12,036 bases of DNA from positions 1-12,036 of the forward strand of contig JAFZVO010000112.1 in the NCBI GenBank assembly GCA_017617775.1. The letters are read 5' to 3'. Below are positions 1 to 6,826 of the stretch, one piece after another (the first letter of the stretch is position 1; each line of letters opens with the position of its first letter). The DNA comes from Bacilli bacterium (GTDB taxonomy: Bacteria > Bacillota_I > Bacilli_A > RFN20 > CAG-826). The translations under genes and the position numbers were made by a program. The notes beneath the pieces were generated by a model. That model was not told the origin of the DNA. It searched no databases and saw nothing but the letters and a program-made list of their open reading frames with translations.

Positions 1-190
1 CAAATAAAAGAGCCATTCCAAAAAGGGTATCAAAAATCAAGACCGCTATTTCGTAAAGGAGGAATTCACCGCTCGCCAATTCAAAAGCGAATCTCGTGAT
101 ATCGATAATGATGGCCACAAGATATAAAACCATCGCGATAATACGCTCTGGAGAAGGTTGTTTTGGAAGAACTATACCACCATGTTTCAT
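1..190 (-). CDS. Small membrane protein, C-terminus cut by window edge
   Basis: An open frame starts with ATG at 190 and runs off the left edge after 63 codons with no stop. The N-terminus (MKHGGIVLPKQPSPERI) is short and polar. A hydrophobic stretch follows at about residues 18-31 (IIAMVLYLVAIIID), and a second begins near residue 48 (EIAVLIFDTLFGMALLF), so at least two membrane segments are likely. The start lies 2 nt after the stop codon of the 63-codon gene at 193-384, which suggests one transcript and coupled translation; a weak GCAGGT lies just upstream. I do not recognise the family. The role is unknown, and only part of the gene is visible. Confidence 0.55.
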   Translation of the reverse strand, partial: MKHGGIVLPKQPSPERIIAMVLYLVAIIIDITRFAFELASGEFLLYEIAVLIFDTLFGMALLF

Positions 191-192
191 AT

Positions 193-384
193 TTATTCGA
201 CCTGCTTAAAGACATAGAAGAAACCAGCGCATTTTCCATCTTTGGTAATCTCGGACATTTGGTCTACATAATAACCAGCGGATAACCAAGAATTGAGCCA
301 ATTATCGATGGCATTGACCACTTCATTGGTCAATCCTACCTCACTATCGAAGTGATATGCAGCGGTTTTGTACTTCTTTATCAT
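193..384 (-). CDS. Hypothetical 63-residue soluble protein
   Basis: A complete small frame from ATG at 384 to TAA at 195-193. It shows no signal peptide or membrane segment. The layout is an N-terminal strand-like segment (KKYKTAAYHF), an amphipathic helix around EVVNAIDNWLNSWLSAGY, and a final strand-like GFFYVFKQVE. This loosely resembles small DUF4177-type proteins (helix, then GxxxV, then a VFK end), but that is only an impression. No Shine-Dalgarno sequence precedes the ATG. Instead a good -10 (TATCAT) ends 6 nt before it, so the mRNA may be leaderless. It is transcribed divergently from mntP and is probably co-transcribed with the membrane gene that begins 2 nt after its stop. Function unknown. 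Confidence 0.6.
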   Translation of the reverse strand: MIKKYKTAAYHFDSEVGLTNEVVNAIDNWLNSWLSAGYYVDQMSEITKDGKCAGFFYVFKQVE

Positions 385-419
385 AAAAATATGATAACTA
401 GATGAACATTACTAGCCAA
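384..419 (-). promoter_or_regulatory. Sigma-A-like promoter for the 63-codon gene
   Basis: On the minus strand, TTGGCT (419-414) is followed after 17 nt by TATCAT (396-391). A start site about 7 nt further on falls at the A of the ATG at 384. No ribosome-binding sequence exists between promoter and ATG, so a leaderless transcript is predicted. The -35 overlaps the candidate -35 of divergent mntP. Confidence 0.5.
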
Positions 420-441
420 TAATACTTAAAAAGAGTATTAT
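413..441 (+). promoter_or_regulatory. mntP promoter with overlapping inverted-repeat operator
   Basis: A candidate -35 TAGCCA (413-418) and -10 TATTAT (436-441) are 17 nt apart. The predicted start site is at or next to the mntP ATG at 449. A perfect inverted repeat covers the spacer and the -10: ATAATACT (419-426), a 7-nt spacer, then AGTATTAT (434-441). MntP genes are often controlled by a metal-sensing repressor such as MntR, so this is a plausible operator. The sequence is not the known B. subtilis or E. coli MntR box, so the regulator is inferred only. A yybP-ykoY riboswitch cannot fit in this gap. Confidence 0.45.
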
Positions 442-448
442 ATTTACT

Positions 449-1087
449 ATGACAGCGGAAATCATCATTCAAATCATCTTATTCGGAATATCTTTGTCGA
501 TGGATGCTTTCGCAGTGTCCGTCACATACGCGCTGCAATACACGGGTATTAATAAGAAAAGAATATTTCTCATCGCCTTAACGTTCGGCTTATTCCAAGC
601 TTTGATGCCGTTAGCGAGTTATTGGTTAATTGAGGGAGTTGGAGCTTTAGCGGGTGCAGACCGCAGTGAATCCGTTGGTCAAACGATGTCTCTTGTCGTC
701 ACCTGGGTGGCTTTCTCCTTATTAATTCTCATCGGTGGAAAGATGATTTTAGAAGGGGTTCAAGCTTTGAAAAAGCCAGAAGAAGAAAAAGAGATAAAAG
801 AATTCTCATATAAAGAATTATTCCTTTTAGGAATCGCGACATCTATTGACGCTCTTGCAGTCGGGGTCACTCTCCATTCAGGTACACTATCCACTAACAC
901 GACCATCTGGATCCATGTCAGCATCATCATGGTCATCACTTTCTCACTATCAATTGTGGGTACCATATTAGGTTCTTCAATCTCAAAGTTGCTCAAAGGC
1001 AAACAAGATGTCACTTCAATCATCGGCGGTATCATCCTCTTATTGCTCGCCATATGGGTAGTAGTGAGTCATTACACGGGATTATGA
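449..1087 (+). CDS. mntP: Manganese efflux pump MntP (DUF204/YebN family)
   Basis: MntP exports Mn2+ across the cytoplasmic membrane and protects against manganese excess. The 212-residue protein is highly hydrophobic, with about six membrane segments in two related halves. Each half carries the family hallmark: GISLSMDAFAVS near residues 13-24 and GIATSIDALAVG near residues 127-138, with Asp residues in the transport path of this family. At 212 residues it is somewhat longer than the E. coli protein of about 188; the extra length is mainly the polar loop between the halves (KKPEEEKEIKEF). The stop is TGA at 1085-1087, followed by a strong terminator. No good Shine-Dalgarno sequence precedes the ATG, but the start agrees with the family N-terminus and sits just behind a -10 box. 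It is divergent from the small genes to the left. Confidence 0.9.
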   Translation: MTAEIIIQIILFGISLSMDAFAVSVTYALQYTGINKKRIFLIALTFGLFQALMPLASYWLIEGVGALAGADRSESVGQTMSLVVTWVAFSLLILIGGKMILEGVQALKKPEEEKEIKEFSYKELFLLGIATSIDALAVGVTLHSGTLSTNTTIWIHVSIIMVITFSLSIVGTILGSSISKLLKGKQDVTSIIGGIILLLLAIWVVVSHYTGL

Positions 1088-1098
1088 TATTATAAAAA

Positions 1099-1115
1099 TT
1101 CGCTTCAAAAGCGAA
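1099..1115. repeat. Short hairpin behind mntP
   Basis: TTCGCTT (1099-1105), a 3-nt loop, then AAGCGAA (1109-1115): a perfect 7-bp inverted repeat without a U-tail. It lies between the mntP stop and the main terminator. It could protect the 3' end of the mRNA, or do nothing. Confidence 0.5.
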
Positions 1116-1127
1116 ATAATGATAATG

Positions 1128-1160
1128 AGTATGAAGTATCTTTTCATACTTTTTTCTTTT
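1128..1160 (+). terminator. Rho-independent terminator of mntP
   Basis: Perfect 8-bp stem AGTATGAA (1128-1135) / TTCATACT (1143-1150) with a 7-nt loop, followed directly by TTTTTTCTTTT (1151-1161). It separates mntP from the following operon. Confidence 0.85.
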
Positions 1161-1205
1161 ATTTTATAAATAAAATTGGTATTATTCTTCCGTCAGGTGA
1201 TTTAT

Positions 1206-2624
1206 ATGAAATATGATGTAGTTTTAGTTGGTGCAGGACCAGCGGGTTACTTTGCTGCCTATGAGCTCAGCAAGAAGGACCCTAACTTAAAAGTAGCTCT
1301 CATCGACCGCGGTGCGGACATCCGTAAAAGAAGATGCCCACTCGTCGAACACAAGATCAAACAATGCCCTCTCAATATCAAAGGTAAGAGAGAATGCTAT
1401 CCAGCATGCGCAATTACCAATGGTTTTGGTGGAGCCGGTGCCTATTCTGATGGTAAATTCAACATCACCACTGAATTCGGCGGTTGGCTTGGTGAATACA
1501 TGGAAGATGATGAACTTTTAGATTTGATTAAATATGTCGATAACGTCAATCTCGAATTTGGCGCGACTGAAGAAATCACCGATCCTTTAACCCCTGAAGT
1601 TAAAGATATTGAAAGAAGAGCGATGTCAGTTGGTCTCAAACTATTACGAAGTAAAGTGAGACACTTAGGCACTGAAGAAAACATTAAAATCTTAACGAGA
1701 ATCTCTGATTATCTCGCCGATAAGGTCGACATGATCTTTGAGAAACGCGTGGTCGACCTCGTCATCGAAAACGATAAGGTCAAAGGTGTTGTTCTCCAAG
1801 ACGGCACTGTTTATGAAGCCGACTACGTCGCTTTATCCGTTGGTAGAGAAGGCAGCAAATGGTTATCTGAGCTATTCGCGAAATACCATGTCGATATGAA
1901 TCAAACCCAAGTCGATATCGGTGTTCGTGTCGAATGTCCTAACCTCATCATGGAAGAGATCAATAGCAATCTCTATGAAGGTAAGTTCTTATTCAAGACA
2001 TCATCTGGTAACACAGTGAGAACGTTCTGTTCTAATCCAGGTGGCCATGTCGTTATGGAGAACTATGAAGGTGTGGTCAATGTCAATGGTCACTCCTATA
2101 GAGATAGCAAATTACAAAGCGAGAACACGAACTTTGCGTTGCTTGTCTCCCACCACTTCTCTGAACCATTCAAAGAACCAAATGAATATGCGAAGAAAGT
2201 TTCTTCACTCGCGAACCAACTCGCCTGTGGTTCTGTTTTAGTCCAAAAGTATGGTGACTGAAAAGAAGGTAGACGTTCTACCGAGAAACGAATCAGAGAA
2301 GGATTCGTCAAACCAACATTAAAAGAGGCGGTCCCTGGTGATCTCGCCTTATGTATGCCACAGAAGACATTACAATCGATCATCGAAATGATTGAAGTGT
2401 TAGATAAAATCACTCCCGGTATCGCGACTGAACACACTTTGCTCTATGGTGTGGAAGCCAAATACTATTCATCCCATCCAAAAATCAACAAAAACTTAGA
2501 GGTCACTAATATCAAGAACCTCTACGTCGGTGGCGATGGAGCGGGTTTAACCAGAGGTTTAGCCCAAGCTGGTGCCTGTGGAGTTTATATTGCTAGAGAC
2601 ATAATCTCAAAGAGGAGGAAATAA
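1206..2624 (+). CDS. FAD-dependent dehydrogenase (COG2509 type) interrupted by an in-frame TGA
   Basis: A flavoprotein of the NAD(P)/FAD-dependent oxidoreductase family whose substrate is unknown. The N-terminus has the FAD-binding Rossmann motif GAGPAG (residues 9-14). A Cys-rich segment follows (RCPLVEHKIKQCP...ECYPAC), then GFGGAGAYSDGK and GVRVECP. The C-terminal GDGAGLTRGLAQAGACG, the second FAD contact, lies in the part after the stop. Start: ATG at 1206, with AGGTGA at 1195-1200; the longer frame from 1176 adds residues before the family N-terminus and has no ribosome site. Codon 352 is TGA (2259-2261), after VQKYGD. The same frame then continues for 120 codons through GRRSTEKRI and PGDLALCMP to TAA at 2622-2624. 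Family members read through here, usually with Leu or Phe after GD, so a single TTA-to-TGA change would explain it. Next gene starts 2 nt downstream. Confidence 0.8.
2259..2261 (+). other. In-frame TGA within the FAD dehydrogenase gene
   Basis: This TGA follows codons for VQKYGD and precedes KEGRRSTEKRI, a conserved stretch of the family. No other frame is needed to continue, so this is a base substitution rather than a frameshift. Four genes in the window end with TGA, so general recoding to Trp is unlikely. The nearest ATG in the rest of the frame is at 2355, so any restart would yield only an 89-residue C-terminal piece. Confidence 0.85.
2609..2618 (+). promoter_or_regulatory. Ribosome binding site of the CofE-like gene
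   Basis: AAGAGGAGGA lies about 8 nt before ATG 2627, within the last codons of the dehydrogenase gene. It fixes the start of the downstream gene and shows that it can be translated independently of readthrough at the upstream TGA. Confidence 0.8.
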
Positions 2625-2626
2625 CT

Positions 2627-3823
2627 ATGTCAAGATATGTCGGTACGACATCTAGAGGTATTAGATGCCCAATATTTAAAGAAGGTGACGATTTAGCAAA
2701 GATCGTGACTGAAAGCGTGCTCGCCGCGAGCAAAGGCGAAGGATTCGCGATTAAAGACAGAGATGTGTGCTGCATCACTGAAAGTGTCGTCGCGAGAACA
2801 CAAGGTAACTATTGTTCTGTTGATGATATCGCGACTGATATCAAAAACAAATTCGGAGAAGGCTCCACTGTCGGAGTGATCTTCCCAATTCTATCGAGAA
2901 ATAGATTCTCCATTCTTCTCAAAGGTATCGCAAGAGGGGTTAAGAAAGTCGTCATAATGCTCTCCTACCCATCTGATGAAGTTGGTAATGCTTTATTAAC
3001 ATATGACCAATTAGATGAAAAAGGCATCAACCCATACACTGACGTCTTATCACTCGCCAAATATCGTGAATTATTCGGTAGAAATGAACACGAATTCACT
3101 GGTGTTGACTACGTAGAGTTCTATGAAGACTTAGTGACTGGTGAAGGTGCGGAAGTTGAAGTCGTCTTCGCTAACCAAGCCAAAGCCATTCTCCCATACA
3201 CCAAGAAAGTCATCACTGCGGATATCCACACTCGTAAGAGAAGCAAACGCTTATTAAAAGAAAATGGTGCGGAAATCGTTCTCGGTTTAGACGATATCAT
3301 GACTGCTCCAGTGAATGGTTCTGGATTTAACAAAGACTACGGTCTATTAGGTTCTAACAAAGCCACCGAAGATAAAGTCAAACTCTTCCCAAGAGACGCT
3401 CAAGGTCTTGTTGAAACTATCCAAGCTAATTTATTAAAAGAGACTGGCAAACACGTCGAAGTGATGGTCTATGGTGACGGTGCTTTCAAAGATCCACAAG
3501 GCAAGATTTGGGAACTCGCTGACCCAGTGGTCTCTCCATTCTATACTAAAGGTCTTGTGGGGACTCCAAACGAACTCAAATTGAAATATCTCGCGGATAA
3601 CCAATTCGCTGATTTAAAAGGTGAAGAACTTAAGAAAGCGATTGAAGAATCCATCAAGACAAAAGATGCAAACCTCAAAGGTAAGATGTCCACTGAAGGT
3701 ACGACTCCAAGACAATTAACAGACCTCATCGGTTCCTTATGCGACCTCACATCTGGCTCTGGTGATAAAGGTACTCCAGTCGTCTATATCCAAGGTTACT
3801 TCGATAACTATACAAACGACTAA
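2627..3823 (+). CDS. CofE-like gamma-glutamyl ligase family protein
   Basis: A 398-residue protein of the F420-0:gamma-glutamyl ligase family (CofE, PF01996). Characterised members add glutamate residues by GTP-dependent gamma ligation to coenzyme F420, or in the chlamydial FolC2 type to folate. The family core occupies the N-terminal two thirds: GIRCPIFKEGDDLAKIV, then KDRDVCCITESVVARTQGNY (near residues 43-62), the SRNRFSILLKGIARG segment, and DIHTRKRSKRLLKENGAEIVLGLDD. The C-terminal part (LPRDAQ-like through GKGTPVVYIQGYF) is typical of the longer bacterial form. F420 is not expected in such an organism, so the acceptor may be folate or something unknown; this is inference. It lies 2 nt after the dehydrogenase gene with a strong AGGAGG site and ends before a shared terminator. 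The tight pairing suggests the two proteins act in one pathway. Confidence 0.75.
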   Translation: MSRYVGTTSRGIRCPIFKEGDDLAKIVTESVLAASKGEGFAIKDRDVCCITESVVARTQGNYCSVDDIATDIKNKFGEGSTVGVIFPILSRNRFSILLKGIARGVKKVVIMLSYPSDEVGNALLTYDQLDEKGINPYTDVLSLAKYRELFGRNEHEFTGVDYVEFYEDLVTGEGAEVEVVFANQAKAILPYTKKVITADIHTRKRSKRLLKENGAEIVLGLDDIMTAPVNGSGFNKDYGLLGSNKATEDKVKLFPRDAQGLVETIQANLLKETGKHVEVMVYGDGAFKDPQGKIWELADPVVSPFYTKGLVGTPNELKLKYLADNQFADLKGEELKKAIEESIKTKDANLKGKMSTEGTTPRQLTDLIGSLCDLTSGSGDKGTPVVYIQGYFDNYTND

Positions 3824-3842
3824 AATATCAATAAATCATACA

Positions 3843-3869
3843 AAAAGACACGCAAATCGCGTGTCTTTT
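3843..3869. terminator. Bidirectional terminator between convergent operons
   Basis: Perfect 11-bp stem AAAAGACACGC (3843-3853) / GCGTGTCTTTT (3859-3869) with a 5-nt loop. U-tracts are present on both strands because the stem ends in A4/T4. It serves the CofE-like gene (ending at 3823) on the plus strand and the ABC operon (ending at 3886) on the minus strand. Confidence 0.9.
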
Positions 3870-3885
3870 CATATTTTCTAATAAT

Positions 3886-4689
3886 CTAACCTAAGATTGC
3901 AGAATCAGCGAGAGTGTCGTTCTTACTCGCCTTATTGAACAACTCTAATAAGTCATTCACTGTGAGTTTTTGTTTCTCTTCTCCTCTGATATCGACAACC
4001 ACTTTCCCGTTGCTCATCATGATCAAGCGATTACCATGTTTTATCGCATCTTTCATGTTGTGTGTAATCATGATGGTTGTGAGATTATTCTCTTTAACAA
4101 TTCTATCTGTGGTATTTAACACTTTCTCCGCGGTCTTTGGATCAAGCGCGGCAGTGTGTTCATCAAGGAGCAAGACTTTCGGTCTGACTAAAGACGCCAT
4201 CAAAAGGGTTAAGGCTTGTCTTTGCCCACCGGAGAGGAGTCTCACTTTTTGATTGAGACGAGTCTCAAGTCCGAGGTCGAATCTCTCGAGTTCTTTGATG
4301 AAGAATTCCTTATGGGCTTTCTTGAATCCCCATTCAAATGGAGAATGCTTCTTGCCTCTTAATAAAGCGATTTCTAAGTTCTCTAAGATTGACATATCTC
4401 CCGCTGTTCCTAAAGAAGGATCTTGGAAGACACGAGAGAAATATTTCGCTCTTTGGAATTCTTTTAAGTTATTGATGTTTTCCCCGTCGAGGATGATATC
4501 GCCTTCATCTTGAATGATCGCACCAGCGATGACATTTAAGGTTGTGGTTTTGCCACTACCATTACCGCCGATGACAGTGATGAAATCGCCATCTTCAATC
4601 TTCAAATTGATATGATTGAGAGCGATCTTCTCATCTTCTTTATTTCCTGAGAGGTTGAATACTTTTTTGATATTAACTAATTCAAGCAT
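3886..4689 (-). CDS. ABC transporter ATP-binding protein (TrpZ-like, COG1101)
   Basis: The cytoplasmic ATPase of the importer encoded by this operon; 267 residues. Every nucleotide-binding motif is present: Walker A GGNGSGKTT (residues 41-49), Q-loop Gln89 (FQDP), signature LSGGQRQ (152-158), Walker B VLLLDEH (172-178) with catalytic Glu177, and the switch His210 (MITHNM). The variant DEHTAALDP is characteristic of ATPases that accompany ABC_sub_bind-type lipoproteins. The ATG at 4689 overlaps the permease stop (ATGCTTGA) by 8 nt, and GGGAGGT lies just upstream, so translation is coupled. It is the last gene of the operon and is followed by a bidirectional terminator. Assignment as an ATPase is secure; the substrate comes from context. 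Confidence 0.92.
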   Translation of the reverse strand: MLELVNIKKVFNLSGNKEDEKIALNHINLKIEDGDFITVIGGNGSGKTTTLNVIAGAIIQDEGDIILDGENINNLKEFQRAKYFSRVFQDPSLGTAGDMSILENLEIALLRGKKHSPFEWGFKKAHKEFFIKELERFDLGLETRLNQKVRLLSGGQRQALTLLMASLVRPKVLLLDEHTAALDPKTAEKVLNTTDRIVKENNLTTIMITHNMKDAIKHGNRLIMMSNGKVVVDIRGEEKQKLTVNDLLELFNKASKNDTLADSAILG

Positions 4690-5617
4690 GTTTGACCTCC
4701 CTCTTCTTTTTGAAGTTATTAAATAATTCTTTAAATAAAGGAATGCATAACGCGATAGTGATCAAGACGGCATATAAGAGGTTCTTTAATTCTGTTGGGA
4801 AACCGAGTTCAATCGCCACTGTGATAATCACGAAATAAACAATTGAACCTAAGCAGACAGAGATTAACCAGTTCTTAAATGTTCTTCGACCGAAGATCGC
4901 TTCACCGATAAGGATAGAAGCTAAACCGACGACGAGGAAGCCACTGGCGACCTTGATATCGCAGCTTCTTTGATCTTGGCAGAATAAAGCGCCCGCTAAA
5001 GCGATCAATGTATTAGCGATCACCACGCCGACAACGATACTTCGTTTGGTATTGATGCCTTGAGAACGGGCCATCGTCTCATTCATACCCGTAGCACGAA
5101 TAGCCATGCCGTACTGTGTTCCAAAGAAGAAATAAATGATGAACCAAACAATCAATAAAACAGCGAGCATAATCAATGACTTGATGAGTGGTTGATACAT
5201 ATCCGCGTTAAAATAGAAGATTGAATAGATGGTATCATTCTCTCTCATCAAAGCGACGTTATTGGTGAATGCACTATCATCCTTGGTAAAACCAAGAATC
5301 AATAATGATAATGAAGCAGTCATCGTCATCGTGATGATACCAGAGAGGAGCTTAGGAATGTTGAGTCTCGTATGTAATAAACCAGTGATGAGACCACAGA
5401 TCGCGCCACCTAACACGGCCACAATAGTCGCGAGGAAAGGATTGACGCCAATCTTGATAAGGGCGATAGCCAAAGAGCCTCCGATGAGGAAGCTTCCTTC
5501 AGCGGTCAAATCTGCAAAGTCGAGCAAGCGGTAGGTAATGAAGATACCCATCGCGAGCAAGGCACAGGGAAGGCCGGAAGTCAATATATTGAAAATAACA
5601 CTAACAATATATGGCAT
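4682..5617 (-). CDS. ABC transporter permease (TrpY-like, COG4120, BPD_transp_2)
   Basis: The membrane subunit of the importer: 311 residues with about eight to nine hydrophobic segments spread over the chain. The N-terminal part (SGLPCALLAMGIFITYRLLDFADLTAEGSF) is typical of the branched-chain-permease superfamily branch linked to ABC_sub_bind lipoproteins. The loop AIRATGMNETMARSQGINTKR (about residues 175-195) fits the cytoplasmic coupling helix that contacts the ATPase. The basic tail NNFKKKREVKHA is cytoplasmic. The gene begins 5 nt after the lipoprotein stop. No clear ribosome site is visible, which points to translational coupling. Its TGA stop overlaps the ATPase start. Confidence 0.9.
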   Translation of the reverse strand: MPYIVSVIFNILTSGLPCALLAMGIFITYRLLDFADLTAEGSFLIGGSLAIALIKIGVNPFLATIVAVLGGAICGLITGLLHTRLNIPKLLSGIITMTMTASLSLLILGFTKDDSAFTNNVALMRENDTIYSIFYFNADMYQPLIKSLIMLAVLLIVWFIIYFFFGTQYGMAIRATGMNETMARSQGINTKRSIVVGVVIANTLIALAGALFCQDQRSCDIKVASGFLVVGLASILIGEAIFGRRTFKNWLISVCLGSIVYFVIITVAIELGFPTELKNLLYAVLITIALCIPLFKELFNNFKKKREVKHA

Positions 5618-5622
5618 ATTAA

Positions 5623-6630
5623 TTATTTGCTAATATCAGTAAAGTCTGCGAGCAATGATTGTGGGATAGTGATAGCGGAATCAGTGATGTTCTTGGAGTT
5701 GTAGACTTTGGATAAGTAAGCTTCGTCTAACATCTTTTCAACATTGATATCACCGATTGCTTTTTCTCCAGAGAGAACCATCGCACCCATCTCACCAGTT
5801 CTCTTGCCTAGTAAGGAATAGGAGACAGAATAAGTTAAGTGACCACCATTGACGAGCATATTCTCTTCGCCGACGATGCAGAGAGTGTGACTCTCATCAG
5901 TCGCGGATTTGATGTTGTCCATATGGGCGGCAATGTTGTTATCAGTTGGAATATAGATCGCATCGACTTTCGCCGCTAAATTAGTCGCAACAGTTTTGAT
6001 ATCACTACTATCAGTGCAAGTTGCTCTTTCGATATTCGCCGCTAAGAGGCCTTGAGCTTTCGCTTCAGCTTCCGCACGATTGGCTTGCACTTCAGAGTTG
6101 ATTTCACTAGAAGTATAGAGAATGCCTAATTTGAGTTCGCTCGCTTGCTTATCTGGGAAGCATTTCTTCACTAAATCGATTTGGGCTTCAACTGGGTTAT
6201 CGTCACTAGTGCCAGAGACATTACCACCAGGTTTTTCCATCTTGCTCACGAGTTCGGCGCTGACTGGATCAGTGACGGCAGTGAATAATAATGGAGTGTT
6301 TTTGCCCGCTTCATCTAAAGCATTTTTTAAAGACATCGCTGATGGAGTGGAGATACCGAGTAATAAGTCGCATTTTGCGGCTAAGGATTTCGCCATCGTC
6401 GCACCATCACTGGCGACACCTTCATTGTTCTTTTCGATGAAAGTGATCTTCTTGCCTTTTAATGATTCAGCATTGAGAAGAGCTTCTTTGAAGCCATCTT
6501 TTGCCGCATCTAAGGCTGGGTGTGTTTCGATTTGAAGGATACCAACTGTGAAATCAGATGATTCGCCACAGGCAGTAAGGCCTCCTCCGAGGAGCGCTAA
6601 CATGGAGAGCGCAACAAGCATTTTTTTCAT
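5623..6630 (-). CDS. ABC importer substrate-binding lipoprotein (ABC_sub_bind, TrpX-like)
   Basis: The extracellular solute receptor of the importer, lipid-anchored to the outer face of the membrane; 335 residues. The signal peptide MKKMLVALSMLALLGGGLTAC has a lipobox LTAC with the lipidated residue at Cys21. The mature part is a two-lobe type-1 periplasmic binding protein of PF04392. Visible family segments are TVGILQIETHPALDAAKDGFKEAL, LLLGISTPSAMSLKNA, the hallmark LFTAVTDPVSAELV (about residues 114-127), GNVSGTSD, KLGILYTSSEINS and VDAIYIPTDN. Related streptococcal TrpX proteins serve tryptophan uptake. Here the upstream leader encodes a Tyr-rich peptide, so tyrosine or another aromatic compound is the best guess for the ligand; that is inference. 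The start is fixed by the signal peptide and by AAGGGG 8-9 nt upstream. Confidence 0.92.
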   Translation of the reverse strand: MKKMLVALSMLALLGGGLTACGESSDFTVGILQIETHPALDAAKDGFKEALLNAESLKGKKITFIEKNNEGVASDGATMAKSLAAKCDLLLGISTPSAMSLKNALDEAGKNTPLLFTAVTDPVSAELVSKMEKPGGNVSGTSDDNPVEAQIDLVKKCFPDKQASELKLGILYTSSEINSEVQANRAEAEAKAQGLLAANIERATCTDSSDIKTVATNLAAKVDAIYIPTDNNIAAHMDNIKSATDESHTLCIVGEENMLVNGGHLTYSVSYSLLGKRTGEMGAMVLSGEKAIGDINVEKMLDEAYLSKVYNSKNITDSAITIPQSLLADFTDISK

Positions 6631-6658
6631 AAATTATTTCCCCTTTTCAAATAAAATG

Positions 6659-6678
6659 CCTAGGTGGGAACACCTAGG
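6659..6678 (-). terminator. Attenuator terminator in the ABC operon leader
   Basis: On the minus strand, CCUAGGUG (6678-6671), a UUCC loop, then CACCUAGG (6666-6659): a perfect 8-bp GC-rich stem followed by CAUUUUAUUUG. It lies 28 nt before the lipoprotein ATG, inside the transcript, so it can only be a conditional terminator. The U-run is interrupted, so termination may be moderate. The loop and 3' arm form an alternative pairing with 6714-6721. Confidence 0.7.
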
Positions 6679-6743
6679 AACGACATATTGTTTCATCGGT
6701 GTTCAACTTTCGTTTCCCACCGCTTATTAAAACAATAGGAAAC
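6659..6743 (-). promoter_or_regulatory. Candidate transcription attenuator of the ABC importer
   Basis: In RNA order (minus strand) the leader offers mutually exclusive pairings. Region 1, GUUUCC (6743-6738), begins at the last base of the leader-peptide stop and can pair with GGAAAC (6717-6712). Overlapping that, region 2, GGUGGGAA (6721-6714), is perfectly complementary to UUCCCACC (6670-6663), which spans the loop and 3' arm of the terminator; this is an 8-bp antiterminator. Without it, the 8-bp terminator 6678-6659 forms. Further possible pairings are UAUUGUUU (6737-6730) with AAACAAUA (6693-6686), CGGUG (6722-6718) with CACCG (6701-6697), and CUAGGU (6750-6745) with ACCUAG (6665-6660). 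This is the architecture of a trp/his-type attenuator. Which ribosome position favours which fold needs folding and experiment. Confidence 0.65.
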
Positions 6744-6811
6744 TACCTAGTGTAATAATAATAGTAAAAGTAAACATTGGAAGTGCTGAGTTTGTAATTC
6801 ATTTTCTTCAT
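6743..6811 (-). CDS. Tyrosine-rich leader peptide (22 residues)
   Basis: A short frame from ATG 6811-6809 to TAG 6745-6743, preceded by GAAGGT (6824-6819), 7 nt before the ATG. Residues 13-22 read VYFYYYYYTR, followed directly by the stop; with Tyr6 there are seven Tyr and one Phe in 22 residues. An in-frame ATG at 6826 is possible but has no ribosome site. The five consecutive Tyr codons end two codons before the stop, and the stop overlaps region 1 of the attenuator. This is the standard position of control codons in leader peptides of attenuated amino-acid operons. A ribosome starved for charged tRNA-Tyr would stall here. The TAT repeats could in principle be simple-sequence AT-rich DNA, but the ribosome site, stop position and hairpins argue for function. 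Confidence 0.68.
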   Translation of the reverse strand: MKKMNYKLSTSNVYFYYYYYTR

Positions 6812-6826
6812 TTCGTTTACCTTCAT

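Noticed and set aside
385..448. yybP-ykoY manganese riboswitch before mntP.
   Set aside because: The gap is only 64 nt and is filled by two divergent promoters.
1176..1205. Upstream ATG at 1176 as the dehydrogenase start.
   Set aside because: It would add ten residues before the usual N-terminus, lies within the promoter region and has no ribosome site, unlike ATG 1206 with AGGTGA.
2259..2282. Selenocysteine insertion: TGA followed 6 nt later by a perfect hairpin GGTAGA-CGT-TCTACC with GU in the loop.
   Set aside because: The hairpin encodes the conserved GRRST of the family, the spacing is shorter than in the E. coli fdhF element, and homologues carry Leu or Phe rather than Cys at this site.
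6631..6760. T-box leader upstream of the ABC importer.
   Set aside because: There is no conserved T-box sequence (AGGGTGGNACCGCG), no stem I with a specifier loop, and the leader is too short. The leader peptide explains the region better.
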